A stretch of 64,000 nucleotides of DNA from Prorocentrum cordatum (GCA_963575745.1 CAUYUJ010008546.1:265469-329468); one strand, 5' to 3'. Counted from the first letter of the stretch, positions 27,521 to 38,148 are shown. The notes: generated from the letters alone by a model not told the origin. Program-made: numbers and translations.

Positions 27521-28725
27521 ACTGTGCGTGAGTGATGCTGTCTGGCTTCGGCCCGAACTTCTCACCATCGCTCTCCAGGCTCTGGTGGACAGCGTCCGCG
27601 TCACGGTCGTCAGCCCGTGTCTTGATAGTGTATGCACCCGCGGTCTGGCGAATTGTTGGGTGTGACGTATGGCACCTTCGGTTCGTTTCCGCAGATCACG
27701 ATCGAAACGTCGCTGGTCAGATCACTGCCTCTGGGGGCGTCAGGAAGGGGTCGTACCCCTTCCACACGCCTGTGAAGTCCGTCAGCTGTCCTTGATCGTT
27801 GTAGATAGCCGTGACCCGCCTCGTGGCGCTTGCGTTGTGTTTGACCAAGCCATCGCCCTTAACGATATATGTGTGTGTCAATGAGGTCGCTGTGCAGGTA
27901 GAAATCCCTGGCCACCTTGCGCTGCATCACAGATGTGGCCTTGCTGTTGCCAGTCGCCTTTCCCAGCCCGCACTTGATGGCATTCGTCCTGTTGGCGAGC
28001 TCGTGCGTGGCCGCGCTGACCACGATACGTGCGAGTGACTCTGGCCACGCTCCAGCCGCTTTCAGGTATCCCTCGACCATCGGTGTCCGCATGTCGGTGG
28101 GATCTATCGCACTTCATTGAGAGCCACCACCTGGAACAGCCAACACCGTAGGCTTATTGATGAGCTCGCCCTCGTAGTCGATGAGTCCGTACATGCACCA
28201 TTCCAGCCGAATCGATTCGTATTTGGCGTCGTCCCGCAGTGTAGTGTCCGACTGTCGTCATCACTCCATGCCCTGCTGGTCAATGGGTTCTCTGCTAGTT
28301 CTTGTCGTCCTCCCGCTGTCTGAGCTTCCAGCACACGTCTCGTGAACGTCAGATGCGGCTTAGCTTCGATCAGTAGTTCATCAGCCTGGCGCGATGGTCG
28401 CTCTGCCTGGTTGAGCTCCTGCATGTTCGAGTAAGGATTGCATGGGAAAGATTACGTGACCAGCTCTGTCTTGTAGTATTCGATCATCAATAGCCAGTCG
28501 ACGCGCACCTTGGGACCATTGAAGTTGACGCCAGTGCTGAGGTCCGAGGGCGCTGCATTGCGATGACCTTCTGCATAGCGGTGTTGGCGTACAGCTCCCA
28601 CGTGAAGATGTTTCTTCACCAGCTTCTCGATGTGCTTGAGCGTCGGCCTCTTGAAGATGCAACGTCGTCCTTCGCGCACTGCCTCTGATACCCAGTTGTC
28701 ACGTTCGATCGTCTCGATCGGCTCC
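27521..28725 (-). pseudogene. Copia-B region between protease and integrase, degenerate
   Basis: Scattered minus-strand pieces with protein-like composition: GRRCIFKRPTLKHIEKLVKK, HNASATRRVTAIYNDQGQLT and FTGVWKGYDPFLTP. They are in changing frames. By position they belong to the polyprotein part before the integrase. I recognise no domain. Confidence 0.45.
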
Positions 28726-29420
28726 TCATTCTCGGGCTCGCTGGTAAATGACGTTCAACATTACCACCTCCTTGGTCGAGGCCAGCTTGTTGATCCTGAA
28801 CTTGTGGAAGATCGGATCGTCGACGTACTCCTCGTAGTCGTAGTCGAATATGTCGAGGCCCGCGTGTCCACGGGGTGTTGTGATCAGATCCTTGTGGTAT
28901 ACGCCCAGCTCCTCGAAGTCTGCCCAATGGCCTTCTCGACGCATGTAGAATTTCGTCTTCCAGTCGTCCATATCATCACATCCGGTGAGTCCGGTCATCT
29001 TACCGACCAGGGATCGCGTAGTACCTTTGAATCCGATGTTTCTTGCCGATGCCGATCGGGACGAGCCACTGCTCATTGGCATGTCGCTTGGCGTCTCCCA
29101 AGCCGTTGAACTTCTGATCGGCCTCGATCACCAGTGAAAGCAGGCCGCATCGTTAGAGCTCTGCTGCTATTCCAGGCCTGCCACGCCTGTTCCAGCTCCC
29201 GAGTCCATAAGTGAGCATGGGACCTCGGATTCGCTCGCTCACGAATCCAGTACGCGGCGACGCTGAACCTGGGCGGCCTTGGCGACCTGCCACAGGATTT
29301 GCTGTCTGACAGGGCCTCGAAATCGGTGTCCGAGGACCCGTGCGCTGCGTGGTGACCGTGTTGTTGGTTTCTGTCTGCCACCAGCCGCTGATTCCAACGA
29401 CCGTTCTGATTACCCACATG
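28726..29420 (-). pseudogene. Copia-B protease region
   Basis: Minus-strand pieces FNGLGDAKRHANEQWLVPIG and GIGKKHRIQRYYAIPGR, then VGKMTGLTGCDDMDDWKTKF and HWADFEELGVYHKDLITTP, resemble the C-terminal half of retroviral-type proteases of these elements (GxGD...PxGI...PG). The catalytic D-S/T-G is not readable near LTYGLGSWNRRGRPG. The assignment rests mainly on position between knuckle and integrase. Confidence 0.5.
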
Positions 29421-30835
29421 CCAAGACGGTTCTTCCCTGGGGCACCTTTGCTTCGTCCTGACGATTTGCCCCTTTCTTTTGGTCGCTGCTTGCTGAACGT
29501 TGATTTGCCTTCGTTGCCACAGTCGGGACGATTGCGACCGAAACGGTTGCACCCGCTGCACTTCTTGTTCTTTGTGCCCTAGGACTTGCCTCTGCAACCG
29601 AACTTGCCATTCGGCTTGCTCTCTGCTGCCGTACTCTCGTCCAGGATTCCGTCGATCTTGCACTTGAAGAATCCCCGTGCCGCCCGCATCTTGTTCATCT
29701 TCTCCCGTGACTCGCTTAGCGTCACTAGCACCTGTTTGTACTCGGGGTCCTGATCGGCTATCCACTGGTCGGTGTCGTCCTCGATAGTGAAGGCCTCTTC
29801 ACCCGCGTAGTCGTAGTCGTCTTGCGTCATCGTTGCATAGTTATGGCTGGTGTACGCGCTGTGGTCGTCATTCCACTCGTACCAGTAGCCGTCGCTGTCC
29901 TGGGTCCAGTACGCGTCCTCGTCGTGGTCGCCACTGGTATTCTTCTCGTACTTGGCCGTCATTGAAGTCCTCGTGGTACGTCCATCGCCTCGGCGGCTCT
30001 CGCGGCCGAGTGTCCTTACATTGATGCCTGGGGCCCCTTGGGAACATGTTCTTCAGAGTCATGCTGATCTTCCCCATTTGGAATGTCTCGTCCGCCCTGG
30101 CCGAGACCGTCTGCTTCTCGTCCTCGTCTAGGCCCGACCTCTCGAGCGTCCAGTAACCCAACTCGTTACGTATCACTTATTGTAGTTTCTCTGTCGATAT
30201 TATCTTGGTTTGCCCCGGCCACTTCCATCGCTGTGCAGAAGCTGCCATGGGTTCTGGTCCGCGCTTCCCGAATTGCGTCTCCCAATAGAATGCGTCGTAC
30301 GCTCTTGGAAGCTTTCTGAAAACCGCCCCGCTTAACCTCGATTGCTCGAAGAAACTCATGAGCTTCGTAGCGCCGTCCTCTTCGGCGAAGTCCGCTGGAC
30401 CGCGCTGCGCGATCATAACCGATATGCTGTTGTTCAGGGCCAGTAGGTTCTTGTAGAGTCTGAAGCCCAGCGAAGCCTCATACCCCCTCTGGTCATGGCA
30501 TGACAATGTGTTGGCCTCCACCGCTCTCTTGTACCTGGCAAATACCTGGGCTTCGTAGCGCCGTCCTCTTCGGCGAAGTCCGCTGGACCGCGCTGCGCGA
30601 TCATAACCGATATGCTGTTGTTCAGGGCCAGTAGGTTCTTGTAGAGTCTGGAGCCAAGCGAAGCCTTAAACTCCTTCTGGTCATGGCATGACAATATGTT
30701 GGCCTCCACCGCTCTCTTGCTCCTAGCAAATACCTTGATCTTCTCTCCCGTCAGAGCTGCGTCCTTTGGGTCCACGCCCGGTGCGTAGTCCATCTCGTAG
30801 TTGTCCGTGGGGGTGGCCAGCCCTATGTCCCCCAA
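29421..30835 (-). pseudogene. Copia-B gag with defective zinc knuckle
   Basis: The minus strand starts MGDIGLATPTDNYEMDYAPG and includes VFARSKRAVEANILSCHDQK, LYKNLLALNNSISVMIAQRG and, after a 188-bp tandem duplication, LSGAVFRKLPRAYDAFYWET. It continues with LGYWTLERSGLDEDEKQTVS and an acidic Tyr-rich part. The knuckle at 29560-29519 reads CSGCNRFGRNRPDC, which is CX2CX4HX4C with the His codon changed to Arg (29534-29536). This parallels gag of Copia-A. Several frame changes are present. Confidence 0.72.
30362..30737 (-). repeat. 188-bp tandem duplication inside Copia-B gag
   Basis: GCTTCGTAGCGCCGTCCTC recurs at 30362 and 30550, and the two 188-bp units stay similar throughout with scattered differences. 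It shifts the gag frame and repeats the segment NNSISVMIAQRGPADFAEED. Confidence 0.92.
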
Positions 30836-30841
30836 TCAGAG

Positions 30842-31570
30842 CTTGCCTCTGTACGGGTCCAAGCGGATTCATATGGTTAGGTGAGGTGTGTCACCGATTT
30901 CCGCGGCCCGCCCGGGTGCCCAAGTGCCCAGGTGCCCGGGTGCCCGGGTGTTTTGTAGCCTTGTAGCCCTATAGCCTTGTAGCCCTGTAGCCTTATAGCC
31001 CCATAGCCTAATAGCCCTAATGATAGCCCCATGGCCCAATGGCCCTATATCCTTATAGCACTATAGTCCTAGAGCCTATCGCCCTCGAGCCCTATAGCTG
31101 TGTTGCCTTATAGCTCTACAGCCCTATAACCCTATTGCCCGATTGCCCTATTGCCCAGTAGCCCTATAGCCCCATAGCCCTATAGCTCTATAGCCCTATA
31201 CCCTTGTAGCCCTATAGCCCTATAGCCCTACATCCCTATACCCCTATAGCCCTATAGCCTCGTAGCCTTATAACCCCATAGCCCTATAGCCCTATAGCCC
31301 TACAAGCTCTATCTGCCTATAGCCCTATAGCCTTATAGCCCCATATCCCTATATCCCTGTAGCCCTATAGCCTTATGGCCCCATAGCCCTATAGCCCCAG
31401 AGCCCCAGAGCCATAGCCCCACTGCCCTACAACACTATAACCGTATGGCCATATAGCCCTATGGCCTACATACCTATGGCACTATAGCCCTATAGTTCCA
31501 TAGCCCCATAGCACCATAGCCCCATCGCCCGATAACCCAATAGCCCCATAGCCCTATAGCTCTAAAAAGA
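30842..31570. repeat. 8-bp satellite TAGCCCTA bounded by inverted 12-mers
   Basis: From about 30950 to 31565 the sequence is a degenerate (TAGCCCTA)n array, preceded by GTGCCCGG-type decamers (30905-30950). CCCCAATCAGAG at 30830-30841 and its reverse complement at 31571-31582 bound the block. It lies in the leader between Copia-B LTR and gag. Confidence 0.85.
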
Positions 31571-31582
31571 CTCTGATTGGGG
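31571..31582 (-). other. Possible Copia-B primer-binding site
   Basis: Right after the 5' LTR the minus strand reads ACCCCAATCAGAG. The part ATCAGAG matches the initiator tRNA-Met site TGGTATCAGAGC, but the leading TGG is missing. The call is weak. Confidence 0.35.
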
Positions 31583-31583
31583 T

Positions 31584-31858
31584 TGCTTTCTGGTATCCCT
31601 TAGTATGAATGGAGAAGAAGGGCCAACCTCACTGATTCGCTATCAACCTCGATACTCCTAGAACCTCCACTGGAAACCGGAGGGGTCCCTGAGGTCCGAG
31701 AGTATCTTGTTGATGTGACCGTCGTCGCCGTGTCCTCGCTATTGCCGCTCGGGAGGAAACGCATGGGAAAGCCTCCTTTGTCTAATCAGGGCTCAAGGCG
31801 CCTAAACGGTTTGAGCATAAATGTCCATAGCACGCATCATGAATTGCACGTGTACGCA
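31584..31858 (-). repeat. Copia-B 5' LTR
   Basis: On the minus strand it begins TGCGTACACGTGC and ends GAAAGCA, so TG...CA over 275 bp. Its first 68 bases match the partial LTR at 69-2. Confidence 0.62.
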
Positions 31859-31944
31859 TCAGTATATCAAATCGCCTTCGGCCCATCCCGCCACCGTGCC
31901 TGGGTTGAGGGTATGAAGCCCATGGGATGTTCGTAGGGATCTCC
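31859..31944. other. Short unassigned sequence outside Copia-B
   Basis: No feature is recognised. TCAGT (31859-31863) would be the target-site duplication of Copia-B if the partner lies beyond the window. Confidence 0.3.
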
Positions 31945-32480
31945 CACTCTGGGGCCTCTTGGAGGCTGTTTGGAAGCCTCTTGGGGCCCGTTTGGGTGCC
32001 CCTTGGGGCCTTTTGGGGGCCTGTTGGGAGCATCTTGGGGTCTCTTGGGGACCTCTTGGGGGCCTTTTGGGACCTCCTGGGCGCCTGGTGGGGCCTCCTG
32101 GGAGCCTCTTGCGGCGGAAGGCTAGGATTCTCGGTTCGTGTTCCCTCTTTTGGGCTCCTTTTGGGACCGTCTTGGGGCCATCTAGGGCCGTTTGGGGATT
32201 CTCTTGGGCTGTCTTGGGGCCCTCTCGGCGAGTTCTGGGGCCCTCTTAAAGGCCTTTTGGACAGTCTTGAGGCGGTCTTGGGGGCCTCTAGGGCCGTCTG
32301 GGAGCGTCGGGAAGCCGAAGAGGCGAACACAAAACGAAGGACTAACAATATTTTTAGCCTCTTGGCGCCCTCCTGGGAGGCCTCTTGGAGACCTCTTTGG
32401 GCGACTTGGAGGTCTTTTGGGCTGTCTGGGGGCCATCTTGAGCGTCTTGGAGCGATCGTTCTGCGACTCTGGGCCCGATA
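31945..32480 (+). repeat. CTTGGG-type minisatellite
   Basis: Units such as CTTGGGGGCCTC repeat with 9-15 base spacing, interrupted near 32300-32355 by an AT-richer spacer (starting GTCGGGAAGC) also seen in other tracts. Confidence 0.85.
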
Positions 32481-33330
32481 GGGTCACGCGCCACGCCGCG
32501 ACGTGCAGCGGGAAACCCCGGGAGATTTGGCAGCGAGGGTTCCAGGCTCAGTATACACAAGCATTTCTCATCACAGATAGGGCAAGCGGTGGTACGAAAT
32601 CTGCTGCGTGTAGCTGGTTCCCGTCCCGCCGCCGGCCCATTCCTCGACACATTGGCGCCTCCCAGTGCCAGGAGGCGCCAGGAAAACCAGCCACGTGAGC
32701 TGATTCTTTTCCCCACCCGTTCCCTGACCTCCTCCGATCTGTTTTTTTCGATACGCGGCCCCAGAAGTCCCAACCCCTTCCCCAGGGGTAGTTTCGCGCC
32801 CCGGATCCGTTTTTCATGGCCCCGGTACCCGATAACGGTTCCCGGAGGCCGAAATAGAGGAAATTCGCCCGGATTGAAAATATCAGATCGTCGGAGATTT
32901 GGGTTGCTATCCTACCATTTCGTTCCTCCCGAGAGGTGCTCTCGGGGTCCAGCGCCTGCGCGGACTAGCTGTCCTTTTCCTTCTTCCCGCCCAGCGCGCC
33001 GTGCGACCACAGCCCCTGGCCGTGGCTCCCAACTCTCCGGCGCTTCGTGAGATCTTTTTCGCTGCGTGGCTCCCCGGAGGTCTGTCTGGACCTCTTCCCT
33101 TCGAGTATACGATCGACTTCAGAATTGGTTTATCCCTAAATCGGTTTTCTCGTGAGACCCTCGCAAACAAACAATTACCCTGGCGACGTACCCAACCCTT
33201 GCGCAATGCGGGGCATAAGTACATCAGGATTGCCACAACGGGGGCGATGACGTAACATGGACGCATGTGATTTTGCGAGCAGCAATCGGAAGGCTCGCAG
33301 GCCCCCGATCAAGATCTAAGGGCTACGTAA
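32481..33330. other. Unassigned region with one strong hairpin
   Basis: No protein family is recognised. TGGCGCCTCC (32653-32662) and GGAGGCGCCA (32671-32680) form a 10-bp stem with an 8-base loop. Confidence 0.45.
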
Positions 33331-33520
33331 TCACAAATCACCCCCGTTGGCTGTGCCATGCGCCCGTTGCACCCAACGTATCCCACAGCAGCTCTTGAGA
33401 GCCCTCGCGGGATACGTGTAGGCGCAACGTTATGGACATCGCCCGGAAGATGGTCTGTTTCACAAATCACCCCCGTTGGCTGTGCCATGCGCCCGTTGCG
33501 CCTAACGTATCCCACGGCAG
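33331..33520. repeat. 129-bp direct duplication with an imperfect inverted repeat
   Basis: TCACAAATCACCCCCGTTGG starts at 33331 and again at 33460. Within the first unit CGTTGCACCCAACGTATCCC (33365-33384) pairs imperfectly with 33409-33429 (GGGATACG...GCGCAACG). Confidence 0.8.
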
Positions 33521-34365
33521 CTCTCCAGAGCCCCCCCCAGGGACGGCGAGGTCCCTCTCAGATCCCCGCGGTGCCTCACTCCGCAGGACCGACCAGCAGC
33601 CCTCGAAAGTGGCGACAGTGTTGCAGATCGCAGCCCCCCAGGGACTGCGAGGTCCCGCTCAGGTCCCCGCGGTGCCTCACTCTGCAGGACCCACCGGCAG
33701 CCCTCGAAAGTGGCGACAGCGTCGCAGCTCGCAGCCCCCCAGGGGCGGCGAGGTCTCGCTCAGATCTGCGCGGTGCCTCACTCCGCTGGACCCACCCACC
33801 AGCAGCCCTCGAAAGTGGCGACAGAGTCGCAGATCGCAGCCTCCCAGGGACGGCGAGGTCCCGTTCAGATCTGCGCGGTGCCTCACTCCGCAGGACCCAC
33901 CAGCAACACTCGAAAGTGGCGACAACGTCGCAGCTCGCAGCCCCCCAGGGGCGGCGAGGTCTCGCTCAGATCTGCGCGGTGCCTCACTCCGCTGGACCCA
34001 CCAGCAGCCCTCGAACGTGGCAACAGTGTCGCAAATGGCAGCCCCCCAGGGACGGCGAGGTCCCGCTCAGATCTCCGCGGTGCCTCACTCCGCAGGCCCC
34101 ACCCACCAGCAGCCCTCGAAAGTGGCGACAGTGTCGCAAATCGCAGCCTCCCAGGGACGGCGAGGTCCCGTTCAGATCTGCGCGGTGCCTCACTCCGCAG
34201 GACCCACCGGCAACACTCGAAAGTGGCGACAGCGTCGCAGCTCGCAGCCCCCCAGGGGCGGCGAGGTCTCGCTCAGATCTGCGCGGTGCCTCACTCCGCT
34301 GGACCCACCAGCAGCCCTCGAAAGTGGCGACAGTGTCGCAGATCGCAGCTCCCCAGGGACGGGAG
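33521..34365 (+). repeat. About 101-bp tandem array
   Basis: About eight units, each containing CCCTCGAAAGTGGCGACAG and GGCGAGGTC...GTGCCTCACTC. Spacing is 101-105 bp. Open frames on both strands are by-products. Confidence 0.93.
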
Positions 34366-34820
34366 GCTGGGGGTGGACCGTCGTTTCGTCGCGTATGTCG
34401 GGGAGGGGGAACTGGACATTCCTGCCGCCTTTCGCGGCCAGGCCTTGGGCCACGAGCTCCATGTGGCAGACCACTACACGTTTTGTGCCAGGTGCGTGGT
34501 ATTCTCGAACGAGAGGGGGTGCAAGTTGGTGGAGGCATGCTTTGGGGCGCCCGCGAATCCTACCGCCGCGGACCGCCTCTCGCTCCTATCCCGTGCGCGG
34601 AATCCTGATAGCGTGAAGCTCGCTCTTGGGGAGGCGTCACGTTCCCTCTTGCCGTGGGAATGCGATGCCTTCTGGGAGCGAGCTCTCTAGGCCAGCTCTC
34701 CGCTGGCTGGAGTCTGTGCGGGCTAAGGCGAGGCACCTCTGTCAGTGTGCCCATGTAGCCTCTCTTTTCCGACGGCTAGCTGCGGCACGAATCGCCAGGT
34801 TAGTCCTAGCAGCAAAACAA
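34366..34820 (+). pseudogene. 5'-truncated LINE fragment: C-terminal tail only
   Basis: An open frame reads VGEGELDIPAAFRGQALGHE, LHVADHYTFCARCVVFS, NERGCKLVEACFGAPANP and RLSLLSRARNPDSVKLALG, ending at 34688-34690. The order H...CxxC...C matches the tail module of LINE-1 (10000-10060) and LINE-2 (61790-61920). The 3' end CAGCAAAACA (about 34818) also matches. It is most likely a third, strongly 5'-truncated family copy joined to the 101-bp array. Confidence 0.6.
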
Positions 34821-34920
34821 CCTCCTCCTCCTCCTCCCCCTCCTCCTCCTCTTATTCCTCCTCCTCCTCATCCCTCCTACTCCTTTTCCTCCTCCTCCTC
34901 TTCCAGCCCCTTTCTATCGA
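34821..34920 (+). repeat. (CCT)n tract
   Basis: CCT/TCC trinucleotides with few interruptions. Confidence 0.95.
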
Positions 34921-34984
34921 GACCACCATTCCTAGGGGCAGACTTTCATTTTCATAGTACATCGTGAAGGGGCCTTACATGCCC

Positions 34985-35775
34985 CAGTTGCGGCCGCTCC
35001 GCTTGTGGGCGGCGATGGCGCAGCAGCAAATTCGACTATTGGGGTGGAACCTTCAGTCTTGTACAGGCCAAAGGACGGTGCCATGGAGTTCGGGTTAAAA
35101 GAGGGGGGTTCGATATATGTGGAATCCGCTTTTAATTCCCACCGGAGCCATACCGTCTCCAGCACCGCCCACACTATCTTCGCAAAGTCAGTGTTTTATC
35201 GAGTGGCTTAGCGACTTGCTCTCTGCGCTACAGCAGAGGACTACGCCCGTGATGTTCTGTGACGCTAACGATGAGATTGGCCTGCCAGTTGGAGGAGGAG
35301 GGATCGAGACTGTCGTCGTGCAGGCTCCGTCGCCATAGCGCTTGAGAAAGGGGGCAGGTGAGCAGCTTCGTGAATTGTTAGAACCTCATGAGATGTTGGT
35401 GACTAATGCTGGACGGGGCCTTGTTCGTCCAACTTTCTATGGTCAGGGCGGTGGCAAGTCTCGCATCGAATATTTGTTTATACCATGTGGAATGGAAGAT
35501 TCAATTGCACACTTACATGTTCTTAGACGCCTCGGTGCTCGACTTCAGGCGTTCCAAGGTCCGAGTCCACGAGATCACCTACTGAATGGATTACATAGTG
35601 GTATTCGCAGCACATGATTGGACCGGCGGACGCCCAGATTCGCCTTCGCTGGGATCGGGGATCAGATGATGGCAGCCTTACAGATTGGACAACATACGGT
35701 TGGCTTTCTCATGTCTGTTCAAGAGCAGTTCGACCAGCGCGGCGCGCATCATTATCTGGAAGAATATGGTTCCCC
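34985..35775 (+). pseudogene. LINE-3 endonuclease (EEP) and start of linker
   Basis: Pieces in changing frames: IRLLGWNLQSC, SQCFIEWLSDLLSALQQRTT, then PVMFCDANDEIGL with the D-x-N-like DAND. In the frame 35342-35617 come ELLEPHEMLVTNAGRG, TFYGQGGGKSRIEYLFIP (like SRIDY...P of EEP nucleases) and PSPRDHLLN with the late His. FLMSVQEQFDQRGAHHYLEE follows. The motifs fit an APE-type LINE endonuclease, much decayed. Confidence 0.62.
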
Positions 35776-35965
35776 TGACGGGAGGAGGAGGAGGAGGAGG
35801 AGGAGGAGGAGGAGGAGGAGGAGGAGGGGGAGGACGAGGACGAGGAGGGAGGGATGAGGGATGATGGGAGGATGGAGGGAGGAGGAGGGGGAGGGGGAGG
35901 GGGGGGAGAGGATGGGGGAGGAGGAGGAGGAGGAGGAGGAGGAGGAGGGGGAGTAGCAGGAGGGG
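35776..35965 (+). repeat. (GGA)n tract inside LINE-3
   Basis: Pure and interrupted GGA repeats. Confidence 0.95.
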
Positions 35966-37052
35966 ACATAGGGCATGCTGATTATCTGCGCCGCCTAATG
36001 CATTGATCTGCGCCGCTCGCGCGTGCGCTGCGACGCGCACCATGTCCGCGCCGCTCGCATTTATGTTGCGACGCGCAGCCAATCTGCGTCGACCGCGCAT
36101 GCGCGGCGACGCGCAGCTTAGCGCGAATCTTACATCGCAGAGGGACTTGCCCGTTGAGTCGCAGCGACATGGCGTTGCGCAAGGCGCTGGCACCTGCGAC
36201 TGGGCGCCTGCCGCAAACGTTTGGAATCACATTGGAAGTCGTGCCACAGTTCGTTCAGAACCTTCGTTTGCTAAGTTTCATTCGACCTGAACTTAGTTTA
36301 GGCTTTGTTTCGAAGGTGCGAGCCTTAACCTTCGTTCCTGCGGTTGGACGATGCTCTGGGCCTGGGGCGCGGAGGATTTCAGGGGGGGGCCTGCCGCCGC
36401 TCGGATTGGATGCCCTTCTGCTTCACGGAGGCGGGGGGCGCGCGCTGTCTCTCGGCGGTCGCGGCGGGCCGCCTTTCGCGCGGGGGGGGCCCTCCGCCCC
36501 GGCGGATCGGGCGCGCAGGGCCCGGTGGAGCTGTGGCCCAAGGGGGGGTTGCAGGGGCCTGCCTTCGAACTCTGCGCAAATGGGGCGGTGCGCATCGCCC
36601 GCGTTCAAAGAGGGCCCCCCCTCCTCGGGGCCATCGCAATGTGCCCCCCCCCCCCCCCTCCCCTCGGCGCCGCAGGGCGCGCGCGCGCGCCCCCCCGCCT
36701 CTGGGTTCCTTCTGGCGTCTACCTGCGGGTGGGGCCCTCTGCAGTCGCCCCCCCCCCCCTCGCGAGGTCGAGGTTTTCCCGCGGTGGCGGTGCCTCCCGG
36801 TGATTCAGAGCGGGCGGCTGGCATGGGGCTGAATCCTTGTTTTTCGCCGCGCAGGATAAAAGGCGCCCCCCTTCCCCTCCTTCGCGATCGCGCCAGGTTC
36901 TCGGGAATTTGTTTCTGTTCAGGGTTGCCTGGCACGGATGGGCCCCCCCTCCAGGCGCGGCCCGCGCGCCCTCTCCTTCCTCTCCCCTCCGCGGTCATCC
37001 CGGCTGGAGCTCGCGCGCCTTTAAACTTCTTGAATACCGCATAGACCACCCT
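35966..37052. other. GC-rich interruption in LINE-3
   Basis: Positions 35995-36115 carry several GCGACGCGCA/GCGCCGCTCGC motifs as short direct and inverted repeats. The rest is C- and G-run rich (C15 near 36645) with shadow frames only. A small part near 36160-36290 may be LINE-3 linker. Confidence 0.4.
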
Positions 37053-38148
37053 TCGGGTGATAAGGAGGTGAGGGGGGGGGGAGGGACCAACGTCGCACTA
37101 TATTGATCTCACTATCGAATTCACTACCGATCTCACAATCGATCTCAAACGATAGATCTCACAATCGATCAGACGATCGATCTCGCAATCAATCTCACAA
37201 TCGATCCCACAATCGATCTCGCATTCGGTCTCGCTATTGATTTCACAATCGGTATCGCAATTGATCTCGCATTCGATCTGACTATCGATCTCATTACCAA
37301 ACTCACTATCGATCTCATTATCGATCTCACATTCGGTCTCACTATCGATCTCACTATCGATATCACGATCGATCTCACAATCGATATCGCATTCGGCCTC
37401 ACTATCGATCTCTCTATCGAACTCACTTTCGATTTCATGATCGATCTCACTATCGAGCTGACTATCGATATCACAACCGAACTCACAATCGATCCCACTT
37501 TCGGTCTCATCAGCGATCTCACTATCGAAATCACTACCGATCTCATTACCGATAGTGATATCACTACTAACTCAACCGATCGATCTCACAATCGATCTGA
37601 CTATCGATCTCACAATAGAATCCACAATCGATCTCACATTCGGTCTCACTATCGATCTCACTATCGATATCACAATCGATCTCACAATCGATATCCCATT
37701 CGGTCTCACAATCGATCTCACTATCGATACCACTATCGATCTCACATTCGGTATCACAATCGATCTCACAATCGATCTCACAAACGATCTGACATTCGAT
37801 CTCAATCGATATCTCTACCGATCCCACTATCGATCATCAAAACAAAACATCAACATCGTCCAGCGGGACACCGGCGGGACACCGCGGGGCCCCGGCCGCC
37901 CGGAAGGGAGACATTTGGTCCGGCCGCGCCTCAGCCACACGGGACGCCGGCAGGACACCGCGGGCCCCCGGCCGCCCGGAAGGGAGACATTTGGTCCGGC
38001 CGCGCCTCAGCCACAGGAGACTTTCTCTCGCCCGCCCACGCAGCTTCGCCTCGCCCGCGCGCGCGGCACGCACGAACACGAAACCGAAATCGATTTCCCG
38101 GTAGGGGGGCTCTCCGTTCCACTTCGATCTCACCCCTTCACCTCCGAT
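37053..38148 (+). repeat. Composite repeat 1, copy 2
   Basis: It starts TCGGGTGATAAGGAGGT, then has a 12-bp array CTCACTATCGAT (37090-37835), GC-rich units ending GCCGCGCCTCAGCC (37857-38010) and CAGGAGA...CGATTTCCCGG, and it ends CACCTCCGAT. GGAGGTGAGGGG near the start and GGAGGTGAAGGGG on the opposite strand at the end are inverted. Confidence 0.78.

Larger units (their letters stand above)
1..31858 (-). mobile_element. Copia-B: Ty1/copia LTR retrotransposon, split by nested insertions
   Basis: Collinear minus-strand copia pieces run from a 5' LTR at 31858 to the start of a 3' LTR at 69. In order they are gag with a zinc knuckle, protease region, integrase, Pro-rich linker, RT, RNase H and a cysteine-containing tail. 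Three non-copia blocks interrupt the coding line: 15221-26052 (element Z), about 12004-14722 (element Y) and 2569-11618 (element X). Two blocks are flanked by 5-bp direct repeats, CTTGG (15216-15220 and 26053-26057) and GTGAT (2564-2568 and 11619-11623). Deleting block plus one repeat gives an open reading frame across the join (PGQP|SVPT and PGAS|QFKLRP). An 8-bp satellite also sits in the leader (30842-31570). The element is dead, with many stops and shifts. The order copia = INT before RT is seen directly. Confidence 0.8.

Noticed and set aside
30950-31565. Interstitial telomere repeat
   Set aside because: The unit is TAGCCCTA with variants, not the CCCTAAA/TTTAGGG type known for dinoflagellates, and it sits inside a retrotransposon leader.
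35678-36193. Pro/Leu/Ser-rich minus-strand frames
   Set aside because: They derive from the GGA tract.
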